DNA from: Micavibrio sp. UBA6212
GTDB taxonomy: Bacteria > Pseudomonadota > Alphaproteobacteria > Micavibrionales > Micavibrionaceae
Assembly: GCA_002421905.1 (NCBI GenBank)
Contig: DISK01000006.1
Location: forward strand, 42,513-106,512
Length of the DNA: 64,000 nt
Direction of reading: 5' to 3'
This document shows positions 17,780 through 27,446 of this stretch, piece after piece. A program made the position numbers and the translations under genes. How positions within the stretch are numbered: position 1 is the stretch's first letter; every line of letters starts with the position of its first letter. The notes beneath the pieces were generated by a model. The model had not been told where the DNA came from, made no database searches, and worked only from the letters and a program-made list of their open reading frames with translations.

Positions 17780-19924
17780 TTGGCGATTTATCATTGTTCC
17801 TTGCGTGTGTTCTCTCGTGCAGAAAATCATTCTGCCGTGGCTGCGGCGGCCTATCGGTCGGGCCAGAAGCTTGTCGATGAGCGCACAGGCACTATTCACC
17901 GATATGAGAAACGCTTGGGCGTGGTGAATGCCTTTATCCTAATGCCCGCCAGTTCGCCTGAACGGTTCCAAAATCGCTTTACACTCTGGAACGCAGCCGA
18001 GGCGTCTGAAACACGCAAGAATTCCCGTGTGGCCCGTGAGGTCATTATAGCTCTCCCCTATGAGCTGACAACACCGGAGCGGGAGAGCCTCACACGGGAC
18101 ATGGCTGCCTATCTGGTCGAGAAATACCGCGTTGCGGTTGATGTGGCCATCCATGCCCCTGTGGACAAGGACGGCCACGACCCCAGAAACCACCATGCAC
18201 ATCTTCTTTTTACCGCGCGGGAGCTGACCCCAGAGGGGTTTGGAGCCAAAACCCGTATTTTGGATGACAAAATAACGGGTCCCCAGCAGATCGAGATCAT
18301 TCGGGAAGTCTGGGAGACTTTAGCCAATGATGCTCTAAGCCGCGCCGGACATTCAGACGTGAACATAGACAGGCGAACCTTGGAGGCCCAAGGGATCGAG
18401 CGTATCCCTCAAATCCATGAGGGAAAAGCGTCAACTTACGATGACGACCTGCATGACAGACGCCATAGAGATGGTGAGGAGGAAGACGACACCGACACAG
18501 AGGACGACGACGACGGCAAGACAGAGGGTAAGAAATCCGGTTCAGGCGATACGGGCAGCCGTTCACCGGATATATCTCCTAAGGAGGACATAGCAGAAAG
18601 GCCACTTCCTGAAGACAAACTCGAAACACGGGATAAATCCCGTGCGGAGTTTAATGCCGAGATCAAAGCCCTCAATGAACAGAGGGCCGAGTTTCCCGAT
18701 AAACCCCTGACTGACCAGATCAAAGAGATCGAACACGAGATTGACCATCTCGATAGACGGGTAGAACGTCTTGAGACGTTACTGGATAAAACATCTCTTC
18801 CCCAGAAACTTCAAAAGCTGATTGGTGATATGGCGACCAAGGCCAAAGAGTTTCTTGCTCAAAGGACAGAAGGCCAGATCAAACGGGCTTTATCGGAATC
18901 GGAGAAAACCGAGCGACACGAGCGCCAAATTGCTCGTTACGGCAGAACTTACAGAGAAAGCATTCATTCCCAAATCAGGGATATGAAAGACAAGATTGAA
19001 ACGCTTCATTCCAGAGAGACAGAATACAAGAAATACCGCTCCTTTGTCACCATGATCGAAACCGAGGTGATGAAGCTGAGGGCGTTCCAAGCTCATACGC
19101 TTAATACCCCGCAAAAATCGGATATGGGCAGCATTACCCCAGTAATACCTACCAAGCTACCCGAACAGGTAAAACCCACTGCCAAGCCTTCAGAAAAGCC
19201 AACAGGGACACAAGCCAAAGTACCCGATGAGCATAAGCCATCCCCGAAATCCGAGAGGCTTCAAGAAACCTTCAGCAAAGCACAGACAGAGAAGACACCA
19301 CCAAAGACAGACAAAACCGTGCAGGTTAAAGCGCCGACTTCTAACGACACCAAAACAGACCCTGCAAGACCTGTAGAGACTAAAACCACTACAGGCACGC
19401 AGACACCTAATCCCAAGGATTATAAGATTGAGGCGAATGCCCAGACCAAACAAATGCTGGATAAAATCCAGACGGAATTAAAAACTCACAAAGCTCAAGA
19501 GGCGGCGACTAAACCGGAGAAGCCTAAAGCAGCAGGAAAAGACGAAGGTCTCAAAGGTCAATTTCGAAAACCGGAACAACCACCCGTTAAGGAAGAAGAC
19601 CACAGACGAAAAACCAAGGCCGAAGCTGAGAAAAAGCGTCAGGACATCCCGCCTGAATACCGCGCTCCGCCTTATACAAAAGAAGAACTAAACCCGAACC
19701 GAAAATCGGAGCCGAAGGCCAATACTTCACAGAAAGGTGAAAGCGTCTTGGATAAATTCAAGAAGATGTGGAAACAAGAGGCCGCTAAACCACAATCAAA
19801 CCCCGAGCAACCAAAACAAGCCAAACCTAGAAAGCCAATGTCCTCATCATTTAATCAAGCGGCTAAAAAGCCAAAGGATATGGAGTCTTCGCCTGAGGCT
19901 GAGCAAAAACGGGATTTGCATTGA
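17780..19924 (+). CDS. MobQ-family relaxase (MobA/MobL)
   Basis: The 714-residue protein starts with the MobA/MobL signature LAIYHCSLRVFSRAENHS, AAAAYRSG, in which the catalytic tyrosine lies near residue 24. The metal-binding motif NHHAHLLFTARELT is near residue 135. After about residue 220 there is an acidic patch, a coiled coil (about 300-430) and a long Lys/Pro/Glu-rich low-complexity tail to the end. There is no primase or helicase domain. The TTG at 17780 is the only start after an in-frame stop. It would nick the adjacent oriT and allow mobilisation by a helper conjugation system; no transfer genes are present in the window. Confidence 0.88.
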   Translation: MAIYHCSLRVFSRAENHSAVAAAAYRSGQKLVDERTGTIHRYEKRLGVVNAFILMPASSPERFQNRFTLWNAAEASETRKNSRVAREVIIALPYELTTPERESLTRDMAAYLVEKYRVAVDVAIHAPVDKDGHDPRNHHAHLLFTARELTPEGFGAKTRILDDKITGPQQIEIIREVWETLANDALSRAGHSDVNIDRRTLEAQGIERIPQIHEGKASTYDDDLHDRRHRDGEEEDDTDTEDDDDGKTEGKKSGSGDTGSRSPDISPKEDIAERPLPEDKLETRDKSRAEFNAEIKALNEQRAEFPDKPLTDQIKEIEHEIDHLDRRVERLETLLDKTSLPQKLQKLIGDMATKAKEFLAQRTEGQIKRALSESEKTERHERQIARYGRTYRESIHSQIRDMKDKIETLHSRETEYKKYRSFVTMIETEVMKLRAFQAHTLNTPQKSDMGSITPVIPTKLPEQVKPTAKPSEKPTGTQAKVPDEHKPSPKSERLQETFSKAQTEKTPPKTDKTVQVKAPTSNDTKTDPARPVETKTTTGTQTPNPKDYKIEANAQTKQMLDKIQTELKTHKAQEAATKPEKPKAAGKDEGLKGQFRKPEQPPVKEEDHRRKTKAEAEKKRQDIPPEYRAPPYTKEELNPNRKSEPKANTSQKGESVLDKFKKMWKQEAAKPQSNPEQPKQAKPRKPMSSSFNQAAKKPKDMESSPEAEQKRDLH

Positions 19925-20147
19925 TAGGAATTCTTGGCGCTACGTATTCTTTTCCTGACTTAAATCTTCCTTTCTCTCGTCCTGTTATCGTTAGAGACCG
20001 CCTTTATAGGCAGGTACGCCGTTTCTGCAATGGTGCTGCCCGCGCCACTCAGCCTTGAAGGCTTCCCGTGTTGACCATGCATAAGCGGCTTAATCCCCTG
20101 CCTGACTTTTTCGGCGTTCGATAACAAACCGAGAAAGGAAGAACATC

Positions 20148-20708
20148 ATGCAAAAAGAAACTTGTTTATCTCCGGAATTCCAACTTCAAATCCAGACCCA
20201 AGAACCTTTGCTCTTTGCACAGCCCTATGACATCTCGGCTCACGGCTTTTATTTCCGCAGCTTGGAAGAATATAATGAGAAATCAGCCAATCTTCTGAAC
20301 CACTATGGTGATCCGGTGGAAGAATTTGAAATCCAGTTTATCGACGGTGATGATCTTGACTGTGAATTGTTCAAGGCTCTTTCTATTCACCAAGGCACAA
20401 TAGGTGATTACTTTAACGCCTGCCAATACTTCTCCGATGACCAGAAAATCAGGGTTATTCTTGCCACTCGTGAATGTGGCTATAACTTCGATTACGGTTC
20501 AGATGATCCTGACGGCTACGACATCGACATCTACGAGCTTGATAGCCTTCGCGACCTAGCCGAACAATTTATCGAAGAGGGCTTGTTCGGTGAAATTCCC
20601 GAGAACATTCGTTATTGCCTCGATCTAGACGCTATTGCCCGAGACCTAGCCATGGATTATTCCAAAACCGCCATTGCAGGTAAAAAATACATCTTCAGAT
20701 GCGCGTAA
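20148..20708 (+). CDS. ArdA-like antirestriction protein
   Basis: This 186-residue, strongly acidic protein contains the ArdA-like segments DISAHGFYFRSLEEYNEKSANLL, EEFEIQFIDGDD, GTIGDYFNACQYF and a C-terminal IARDLAMDYS. ArdA mimics DNA and blocks type I restriction and sometimes modification, protecting incoming mobile DNA. The ATG at 20148 has a strong AAAGGAAGAA ribosome binding site. It follows the relaxase, a normal place for such a gene in the leading region of a mobilisable element. The assignment rests on composition and motif pattern, so a distant relative is possible. Confidence 0.65.
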   Translation: MQKETCLSPEFQLQIQTQEPLLFAQPYDISAHGFYFRSLEEYNEKSANLLNHYGDPVEEFEIQFIDGDDLDCELFKALSIHQGTIGDYFNACQYFSDDQKIRVILATRECGYNFDYGSDDPDGYDIDIYELDSLRDLAEQFIEEGLFGEIPENIRYCLDLDAIARDLAMDYSKTAIAGKKYIFRCA

Positions 20709-20730
20709 AAACGCGCATCTATCTTTTTTT
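20698..20730 (+). terminator. Rho-independent terminator overlapping ardA stop
   Basis: GATGCGCGT-AAAA-ACGCGCATC is a perfect 9-bp stem followed by TATCTTTTTTT. The ardA stop codon TAA (20706-20708) lies in the hairpin. Confidence 0.85.
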
Positions 20731-20792
20731 ATCTATTTTATACGCCAATCCCGATAAATCAGAATTATACAATTTGGCGTATAAAGTGCGGA

Positions 20793-22019
20793 CTACTCTT
20801 TGAATATCCTCAAAACTTCCAGGCAATGTTTCTTGATAACCGATTTGACGCCTTCGGCAACGGAGTTGTTGATGTACATTTTATCTAGGGCAGAAATTAC
20901 GCTCTCGGATAGTTCAAGGACTCGTTTTTTAACCAACGGTTTGGCAAGTCCGCATTCCTCAGCCATTTTGTCAAAGCTGCGCGGACGGATCATCTCGGAC
21001 TCGTATTCTCCGCCGATTTTCATGGCCATTTTACGGCTGAGCTCCGGATAATAAGACGTGCACACGATATCATAGAGAGGCGCGATAGAAAATTGTTCGT
21101 CATAGATAAATGAAAAATTCTTGCCGTGTGCATCGTGATTGCCGACAAGGAAGTTGAATATCACGGCATCCAGAAATCGTTGCAGATCAATAACAGGGGC
21201 ACTTGATATATCCCGTATCAAACCGAACCCGCTTTTAAGCGAGGGGCCGCCCTCTCTTTGGTATTTATGTTCGGAAATAATGCCAAGAGCTTGGCAGAAA
21301 TCCTCTTGGTGCAGCCTTTGTATGGTCGGGCCTGACACTTTGCGGTCATAACGCTTGACCAGAAGATAATCAATATCTTCGACTTTTCGTGTATCAACCG
21401 CAGCAGTCGGTAATCCGATAGCAGCAGCCAAATTCATGCAAAGCGCTTCGTTGAAAACCAACCCTTCAAAATGAGCAATAGCAGGTTTCAGGATGTGCGT
21501 ACTGGGCGCGCCGCCGAGGGGAATAGAGATTTTATCCCCATCGACATGAACAGCGATTTTATCCTGAGCACCCGCCAGAGAAAGCCGAATACCGTCAGCA
21601 CCTGCCATTAGAGGGCGGCGCGGTAACTCTCTTAATACATGTGCCAGATCAGTGTCGCTCAATAGCTTGTAGCCGTGGTTTTGTTCAGGGAGTTTTTCGC
21701 CCGCAGGGATAAAGGTAATGGCGCCCGCGCATTCACCGCCGATTTGTTCCAACATTGCAAAATCGTTGCGGGCACTAATACCAAGGTTGCGGGCAATAAT
21801 TCCGCGCTTGGTTTCTTCGGGCAAAATTCCTGCGAAAAATCCACGACATTCGTTGCGGTCAAATTGCGCTGCTCGTAACGTGAGAGAGTGGGACAGGGGA
21901 ACGGCTTGAGGATGATCTAACCAGCTTTGAGCGTAACCAAACACCATATCGCCATGCTCGTTTTGAATAAGCTGCCCGACATAATCAGTGTGCAAATAAA
22001 CGTCAAGTGTTCTGGACAT
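20793..22019 (-). CDS. hipA: HipA-like serine/threonine kinase toxin
   Basis: The 408-residue protein has the HipA N-terminal subdomain (LDVYLHTDYVGQL, LPEETKRGIIARNLGIS), the phosphate-binding loop (LSLAGAQDKIAV), the catalytic region NFLVGNHDAHGKNFSFIYD and the metal-binding Asp in APLYDIVCT. In E. coli, HipA phosphorylates GltX and induces growth arrest. It lies 2 bp after the hipB-like gene in the same operon. All main kinase motifs appear intact, in contrast to the truncated copy at 59631. Confidence 0.9.
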   Translation of the reverse strand: MSRTLDVYLHTDYVGQLIQNEHGDMVFGYAQSWLDHPQAVPLSHSLTLRAAQFDRNECRGFFAGILPEETKRGIIARNLGISARNDFAMLEQIGGECAGAITFIPAGEKLPEQNHGYKLLSDTDLAHVLRELPRRPLMAGADGIRLSLAGAQDKIAVHVDGDKISIPLGGAPSTHILKPAIAHFEGLVFNEALCMNLAAAIGLPTAAVDTRKVEDIDYLLVKRYDRKVSGPTIQRLHQEDFCQALGIISEHKYQREGGPSLKSGFGLIRDISSAPVIDLQRFLDAVIFNFLVGNHDAHGKNFSFIYDEQFSIAPLYDIVCTSYYPELSRKMAMKIGGEYESEMIRPRSFDKMAEECGLAKPLVKKRVLELSESVISALDKMYINNSVAEGVKSVIKKHCLEVLRIFKE

Positions 22020-22021
22020 CT

Positions 22022-22255
22022 CTATTCCTTATTCCCATTCTTTGCAGACGGGGGAGGCGTGAGCGATAATTTGATCCCGAGAGTTTGTAAAACGGTGAGC
22101 ACCTTGCCGATCTGGCAAGTCGGCTTTCCCTTCTCCAGTTCGATGATAAAGCGCAAACCTGTGCCCGAAGTCAGGGCCAAGTCTTTCTGGGTAACTCCCA
22201 TGGCTTTGCGTGTAATGCGAACAAGCTCGCCGATTTGCTCAGGTGTGAATTTCAT
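22022..22255 (-). CDS. hipB: HipB-like XRE antitoxin
   Basis: The 77-residue protein (from ATG 22255) has an HTH at about residues 20-42 (MGVTQKDLALTSGTGLRFIIELEKG). A longer frame from ATG 22288 exists but would place the first palindrome inside the coding sequence, so the shorter start is preferred. It is expected to neutralise HipA and repress its own operon by binding the palindromes at 22265-22376. Gene order hipB-hipA with a 2-bp gap is normal. Confidence 0.88.
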   Translation of the reverse strand: MKFTPEQIGELVRITRKAMGVTQKDLALTSGTGLRFIIELEKGKPTCQIGKVLTVLQTLGIKLSLTPPPSAKNGNKE

Positions 22256-22264
22256 GTTGTAATA

Positions 22265-22376
22265 TTCCCGTACAGGAACATTATGCACGATTCTACTAAA
22301 AATACAAGAAATATTCCCGATAGGGAATTTAATGGTGGTTTTTTCCTGAAATGTTTAAAATATTCCCGATGGGGAA
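22265..22376. promoter_or_regulatory. Three HipB-type operators at exact 49-bp spacing
   Basis: Three palindromes occur at 22265-22278 (TTCC-CGTACA-GGAA), 22314-22327 (TTCCCGATAGGGAA) and 22363-22376 (TTCCCGATGGGGAA). Each start lies 49 bp from the previous. They fill the gap between leftward hipBA and the rightward HEPN-like gene. The third abuts a TATAAT at 22379-22384 that could be the -10 box of the rightward promoter. E. coli HipB binds TATCC-N8-GGATA sites of similar design. Confidence 0.7.
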
Positions 22377-22471
22377 CTTATAATTGCGGAAGGAGTATGG
22401 TATTTTACCTGGTCTGTACCAATCAGTTACAAAAAGTTCTAGGTTGCTGTGATAGTAACCAACGTGAAATA

Positions 22472-22993
22472 ATGGCCCCCATGAAAAATTATTATTTATC
22501 ACAGCCGTTAACACCTCAACAACAAGCCTCTGTTCTATACACCCTCCTAGGCCGAGCGGTATGGTCAATACAGCATTTAGAGGATGCCCTTAATGCCGTT
22601 ATAGCAATTAAAGATCCAAAAGCCACAAACAGAGCAGAGGCCGATAAGATTCGTAGTTCAAATCGTGAGTTGCCATTGGGCAGGGCGATAGGACGAGCCG
22701 AAAAAGAGAAAACTTTTGATAAAGATTTTCAGAAAAAATTGAAGGATTTTCTAAGGCAGAGAAACTGGCTTATTCATAGATGTATGCATGAAAGCGTTGA
22801 TGATGCTGGCGCAATTTTAGATGAGATGCTGCTTTTTACAAAAATCAGAGATATTGAGTTGTGTGCGTTATCACTCAAAGAAGCCATAGAGACTGATATG
22901 CTCAATTTTTGTGAGGCAAACGGCAGGAAGGATATACGTGAGGCTGTGACTAAAGAATATGCCAAATGGCTAAAGATTTATGACTCAAATTAA
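22472..22993 (+). CDS. HEPN-like protein, candidate defence component
   Basis: From ATG 22472 (or 22481) this protein has about 173 residues, all helical by appearance. It contains LGRAVWSIQHLEDALNAVIAI and, after a basic helix, RQRNWLIHRCMH, which fits the RX4H motif of HEPN ribonucleases. It ends 70 bp before the STAND ATPase gene in the same direction, so they probably form one unit. No strong ribosome binding site is seen. I do not recognise a named family. A structural or accessory role without RNase activity is possible. Confidence 0.6.
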   Translation: MAPMKNYYLSQPLTPQQQASVLYTLLGRAVWSIQHLEDALNAVIAIKDPKATNRAEADKIRSSNRELPLGRAIGRAEKEKTFDKDFQKKLKDFLRQRNWLIHRCMHESVDDAGAILDEMLLFTKIRDIELCALSLKEAIETDMLNFCEANGRKDIREAVTKEYAKWLKIYDSN

Positions 22994-23063
22994 CCTTCAA
23001 TTTGGCCTGCATAAATTACTTCAAGATATAGAAGAATTGTCTGATTTTCTCTAATATCCCTTT

Positions 23064-26000
23064 ATGCACAATATCAAAAAAGCAGCAATAACCCGTGAGG
23101 GATTTGAATATCAGGACTGCCTGGGGATGCAGTACCTGGTTGAAATGTATATAGAGCCTGATTTGTATGAATGGGTGCAGCTTGATGTGGAAGACCCTCA
23201 GTTTCAGCATGTTGATGATATTGTTGCCAAAAGGAAGACTGACGGCAAATTTGTTTGTCGGCAGGTTAAGTTTCGTGTTGATCCTGAAAGAGAAGACCTA
23301 GCGTTAAGCTTTGAATGGCTCACAGAGGTATCTGGAAAAACAGACAGAGGCACTTCATTGCTGCAGAAGTGGGCAAGTAAATTACTGCCTATGCTTGAAA
23401 AAGATGAAGTCTTTGATGCTAAGCTATTAACAAATGCCAAGCCTGATGATGATGTTACCAAAGCCATAAATGACAATGGCTATATTTATTTTGATCAGAT
23501 CCCCGATTCATATAGAAAAACTATAATTTTGCAGTTGGGTGGAGAAGATAAAGCCCGCATATTTTTTGAATTTTTTCAATTTGAACATAGCAAGCCTGCG
23601 AGGCGAGAGGAGTTGGCAAGGCAGCTGCGCGACAAGTTAGTGCCCGCATATACTGATGATGCAGGTTGGCGCAATCTCCAGCAAGAAGTAAAAAATTGGG
23701 CGATTTATAAAGGTACACCCCATCCAGATGGTTGCATAAGGTTTCAGCATATAAGTCAGCTGATAAGCAAAGAACGTCCACGGCCTATTCCTCAGGACTT
23801 TTCGATTCCCTTTAAGTACCAGCCACCAGATCGTGATTTTCATAGGCATATAGTTGAAGAAGTTTGCAATACAGGCATTGTAGTTGTTTCTGGCTCTCCA
23901 GGTAGAGGTAAGAGCACTTACATTTCGTATCTATGCAAACTTCTAACTAAGATTGGGTGCCCACTGGTAAGGCATCATTATTTCCTGTCTTTAGAAGACC
24001 TCACTGGTGAGCGGTATACATACTCTACGGTAGCGTCTTCTTTGCAGCATCAGATGAAACGTCAGATGCCTGAGGTTACCAATGGATTAGATCAAGATAT
24101 AGAAAAGCTCAAAGAGTGTATTGGTGCCTGTGCTAAGGAATCAAAAGATAAGCCATTTGTTATAGTGGTTGATGGATTAGATCATGTTTGGCGTGAAAAT
24201 TCTGATATTGATCAGATGCGTACATTGTTTAATCGCCTTTTACCTCTGCCAGAAAACGTGACTCTGATTATAGGAACACAAGACGTCCCCGAAGAGCAAT
24301 TGCCGCAAAAACTGCTTCAAAATGCGCCCAAAGATCAGTGGAAAAAGTTGCCATTGATGAGCGTTCTTTCAATCAAGCATTGGCTCAATGTTCAGGCTGA
24401 CGAAGGCAGTATAGACGGTATACCAGAAGACCAAGAGCAACGTGATTATCACATGAACAACTTGAGTGAGGCTTTTCACGATATATCTGGCGGGCACCCT
24501 CTGCATCTTGTGTACTCATTTGAAAGTTTGGTCGCTCAAACAAAAGACATTAACGCGGATGCTGTTAATGCTTTGCCCAAATGTCCAGATGGTGACATTA
24601 GGCAGTATTACGAAGGGCTTTGGGTTGGGCTATCAGCAGCTGCAAAAGAATTTCTCCATTTATTTGCGGCAACTGATTTTTACTGGCCTGAGAACGGCCT
24701 TTATCAATGTTTGGGTTATGATGCTAACCAAGTGCAGGCCTTCAACAGTATAAGACATCTTCTGGATAGGCGCAGAAGTGCTCTGGTTCCATTTCACGGC
24801 AGTATTTTAGTGTTTATCAGGTTAAAAGATGAACACCCTGCAGCTGCTGACAGGTTATTGCCTAAGGCTGTAGATTGGCTGGAAAATAATGCTTCAGAGT
24901 ATTGGCGCTGGTCTTGGCTTTGGTTAACGCAAGCAAAAATAGACAATGAAGAGCCTATTATGTCGCAGCCTTCAAGGGAATGGGCAATTAGCTCACTTTG
25001 CAAAGGCTATCCAATAGACCAAATGGAGTTGATCTTGGATGAGGCTGAACGCGTAGCCTTAAAACAAAAAGAATACTGCCGTTTACAAGAATTAAGGCAT
25101 CTAAAAATTAGGCTTTTGAATGGTGCTGAGTATCAAACCCATTATTTTGATATATTCCAGCATTGCGTTAGTTTATCTACTGATGACCTCATGCCGTTTG
25201 AGTGGATGGCCGACAATTTACCTCTTATCAGTGACCAAGATTTAATCACAGTAGCCCGTAGATTTAAGCACGAAAAACCTGAAGTGCCTGACGACTGCTT
25301 GGATGAAATGAACAGACGAGCATATATAAGCAGCGAATTTAAGAGTGATAATTTCATGGATGCTAAAAATGATGCCATGGCTCTAGCTACGATAGCAGCT
25401 TATGTAGACGAACTAGAACCCGAGAGACTCATAAGATATTTTAGTGCTCATAGTGACGAAGTTTTTGAGTCATATGTAATTCAACTTTTCGTTCAAAATC
25501 AGCTTGGAAGATTGCTAGAGCTTTGGACACAGAAAATGCCTTTAAGCATGGCCAAAATTCTAATTAAGCCAACGATACGACTTGCTTGTATAGAGAAAGC
25601 CTCACTGGAGAAAAGATATAATAGCCGCTTTCTTCACCATTTCGCTCTATCTAGGTGTTGGTTGAAAATAGTAAAGAACATAACGCCTATAGTCACGCCA
25701 GCCAAAGCCACAGGCTTTTCCAAGGATTCTTATGATGCATCTGATACTGCAAAGCCAGCGATGTATGAACATTTCTTTTTATCGCTGGATGTTGCTCTAA
25801 ATGCAGCGGGGCTATATTCATTTTTACCAGTGCCGTTACCTGAGAAGACGGGCGACTGGACTGGGGAAGCCCTTAAAGCGTTGGAAAAAGCCGCTCAAGA
25901 AACGGCAGTATTTATTAGGGCCGGCCGCACCGATTTTGGCCTAGAGTACTTGTTTGACCTTATTGATGATTTTGTTCCGCCAAATGAACGCAAATCGCAT

Positions 26001-27446
26001 GACCATCATATGATAGCGCAATCTCTACGTATTGCATTGGTTGAAATTTCTATAGATTTGCATTTTCTTTTTACCGCTGCATACGGTGAAAAAAAGCTGG
26101 AATTTTCAGATATTGAGGCCTGTAGAAAATACACATGGTGGAACGAATATATTTGGTATGACCGTTATGTAGAGTTACAGCTCACACTCATGACAGATAA
26201 TGCGTCTAAAACCTTTTTTGATTACAAAAAGTCACTAATACAAGATAGTCTTTCAGAGTTTATTGACCGCACAAATGAATACACAAAGCTATCTAAGTTT
26301 GCTCTTGTACATGGCTTGGATGATGAACTGAAAGAAGCCATACATCTAACTGCTGACTGCATGTTAGGTTACGGTGGACATAAAGATGTCGGTGTTTTTG
26401 GTGTTATTGAGGCCATTGAAATATGTCAGGAAAATGGCTCATCCAGAGTAAACCAGTGGCTGAATAAGCTTAGACCTATCATAAAGCACATTACTGATAT
26501 TACAGATGGTGATGAAACAAGACATGCTAGGGGAGAGTATCATGATATTCTTGCTCGTGCCGACTTATATGCCTTAATTGAACTTCGCTCTGAATACCTG
26601 GAAGCTGAAAATTGGTATTATGCAGATCAAGCTTTAGCTTCGATCATAGAGTTTTCTGACCTTAATTCTCCTGAAATTATTACTCTGATTGAGACTGCAA
26701 TCTCTGATTTGGCTTTAACTGCTTTGAAGGAGCGTGCACAGAAAGGGGATGCGAAAGCCCAAGAGCTGTATAAGAGGCAGGCTGAAATGGTGGGCTTAAG
26801 CATCGAGAGCAATGATGACGAAAGCCCCGCTGGCGAAAGAGAACGGCACAGAAAAACTAAGGATGAGGTTGAACTAGATTGTTCACAATTTCCACCCGAA
26901 AAAATTAAAAGTTTTATTGAACATGTAAAATCACGAGATTGGTCTGAAAAAGAAGGGGTGGTAGAAAAGTGGCTAGATTATTGGGCTGAAAATGGTAGAG
27001 GGCAAGAGCTTCTAGCCATGATTAATGAGGCGTATGAAGACCCTGGCACAAATACGTACATTTTTGAAGACTGTTTTGACGCTGCTTTTGAATTAAGCAA
27101 ATCCCTTGAGGGTAAGGAAGAGGCGTATAAGTGGTTGGTCAGAGCACATATTAAAAGAAATGGTTGGGACAAATCTTTTGCCGGTAGAGAGGAAGTCAGA
27201 GAGCGCTTAGAAAAGGTTGTAAGCGAATATCCAGAGAAATGGCAAGAGTATATAGATGATACAGCTGAATCTAGGTATTCCAGCCCTCACGGAAAACGTA
27301 AAATATCAATTGGTCAAAGCGAGCTTGTGCGTTTCTTGTTTATGGTGGGACAAAATAAACTTGCTGAAGATATGACCGACACTCTGGTAAATATCACGTT
27401 ACAAGAAATGGCTGATCAGCCTTTAGGGATTAAAGCTGATGAGTAA
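23064..27446 (+). CDS. Large nuclease-STAND ATPase (Avs-like), putative antiviral sensor
   Basis: The 1460-residue protein begins with a Cap4/DUF4297-like PD-(D/E)XK domain: GFEYQDCLGMQYL (about 13-25), the acidic VDDIV (about 50) and RQVKF (about 66-70). A STAND-type NTPase follows, with Walker A SGSPGRGKSTYIS (about 273-285) and Walker B FVIVVDGLDHVW (about 362-374). The C-terminal 900 residues look like helical repeats, as in sensor domains. This order matches antiviral STAND proteins that sense a phage protein and then cut DNA. It overlaps the next gene by 8 bp. Base use is clearly AT-richer than the storage cluster. Whether it belongs to a known Avs type is unknown. Confidence 0.78.
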   Translation: MHNIKKAAITREGFEYQDCLGMQYLVEMYIEPDLYEWVQLDVEDPQFQHVDDIVAKRKTDGKFVCRQVKFRVDPEREDLALSFEWLTEVSGKTDRGTSLLQKWASKLLPMLEKDEVFDAKLLTNAKPDDDVTKAINDNGYIYFDQIPDSYRKTIILQLGGEDKARIFFEFFQFEHSKPARREELARQLRDKLVPAYTDDAGWRNLQQEVKNWAIYKGTPHPDGCIRFQHISQLISKERPRPIPQDFSIPFKYQPPDRDFHRHIVEEVCNTGIVVVSGSPGRGKSTYISYLCKLLTKIGCPLVRHHYFLSLEDLTGERYTYSTVASSLQHQMKRQMPEVTNGLDQDIEKLKECIGACAKESKDKPFVIVVDGLDHVWRENSDIDQMRTLFNRLLPLPENVTLIIGTQDVPEEQLPQKLLQNAPKDQWKKLPLMSVLSIKHWLNVQADEGSIDGIPEDQEQRDYHMNNLSEAFHDISGGHPLHLVYSFESLVAQTKDINADAVNALPKCPDGDIRQYYEGLWVGLSAAAKEFLHLFAATDFYWPENGLYQCLGYDANQVQAFNSIRHLLDRRRSALVPFHGSILVFIRLKDEHPAAADRLLPKAVDWLENNASEYWRWSWLWLTQAKIDNEEPIMSQPSREWAISSLCKGYPIDQMELILDEAERVALKQKEYCRLQELRHLKIRLLNGAEYQTHYFDIFQHCVSLSTDDLMPFEWMADNLPLISDQDLITVARRFKHEKPEVPDDCLDEMNRRAYISSEFKSDNFMDAKNDAMALATIAAYVDELEPERLIRYFSAHSDEVFESYVIQLFVQNQLGRLLELWTQKMPLSMAKILIKPTIRLACIEKASLEKRYNSRFLHHFALSRCWLKIVKNITPIVTPAKATGFSKDSYDASDTAKPAMYEHFFLSLDVALNAAGLYSFLPVPLPEKTGDWTGEALKALEKAAQETAVFIRAGRTDFGLEYLFDLIDDFVPPNERKSHDHHMIAQSLRIALVEISIDLHFLFTAAYGEKKLEFSDIEACRKYTWWNEYIWYDRYVELQLTLMTDNASKTFFDYKKSLIQDSLSEFIDRTNEYTKLSKFALVHGLDDELKEAIHLTADCMLGYGGHKDVGVFGVIEAIEICQENGSSRVNQWLNKLRPIIKHITDITDGDETRHARGEYHDILARADLYALIELRSEYLEAENWYYADQALASIIEFSDLNSPEIITLIETAISDLALTALKERAQKGDAKAQELYKRQAEMVGLSIESNDDESPAGERERHRKTKDEVELDCSQFPPEKIKSFIEHVKSRDWSEKEGVVEKWLDYWAENGRGQELLAMINEAYEDPGTNTYIFEDCFDAAFELSKSLEGKEEAYKWLVRAHIKRNGWDKSFAGREEVRERLEKVVSEYPEKWQEYIDDTAESRYSSPHGKRKISIGQSELVRFLFMVGQNKLAEDMTDTLVNITLQEMADQPLGIKADE

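Noticed and set aside
22235..22471. Upstream extension of the HEPN-like gene to ATG 22235
   Set aside because: It would read through all three operators and into hipB; the residues look non-coding, and ATG 22472 fits the promoter at 22379.
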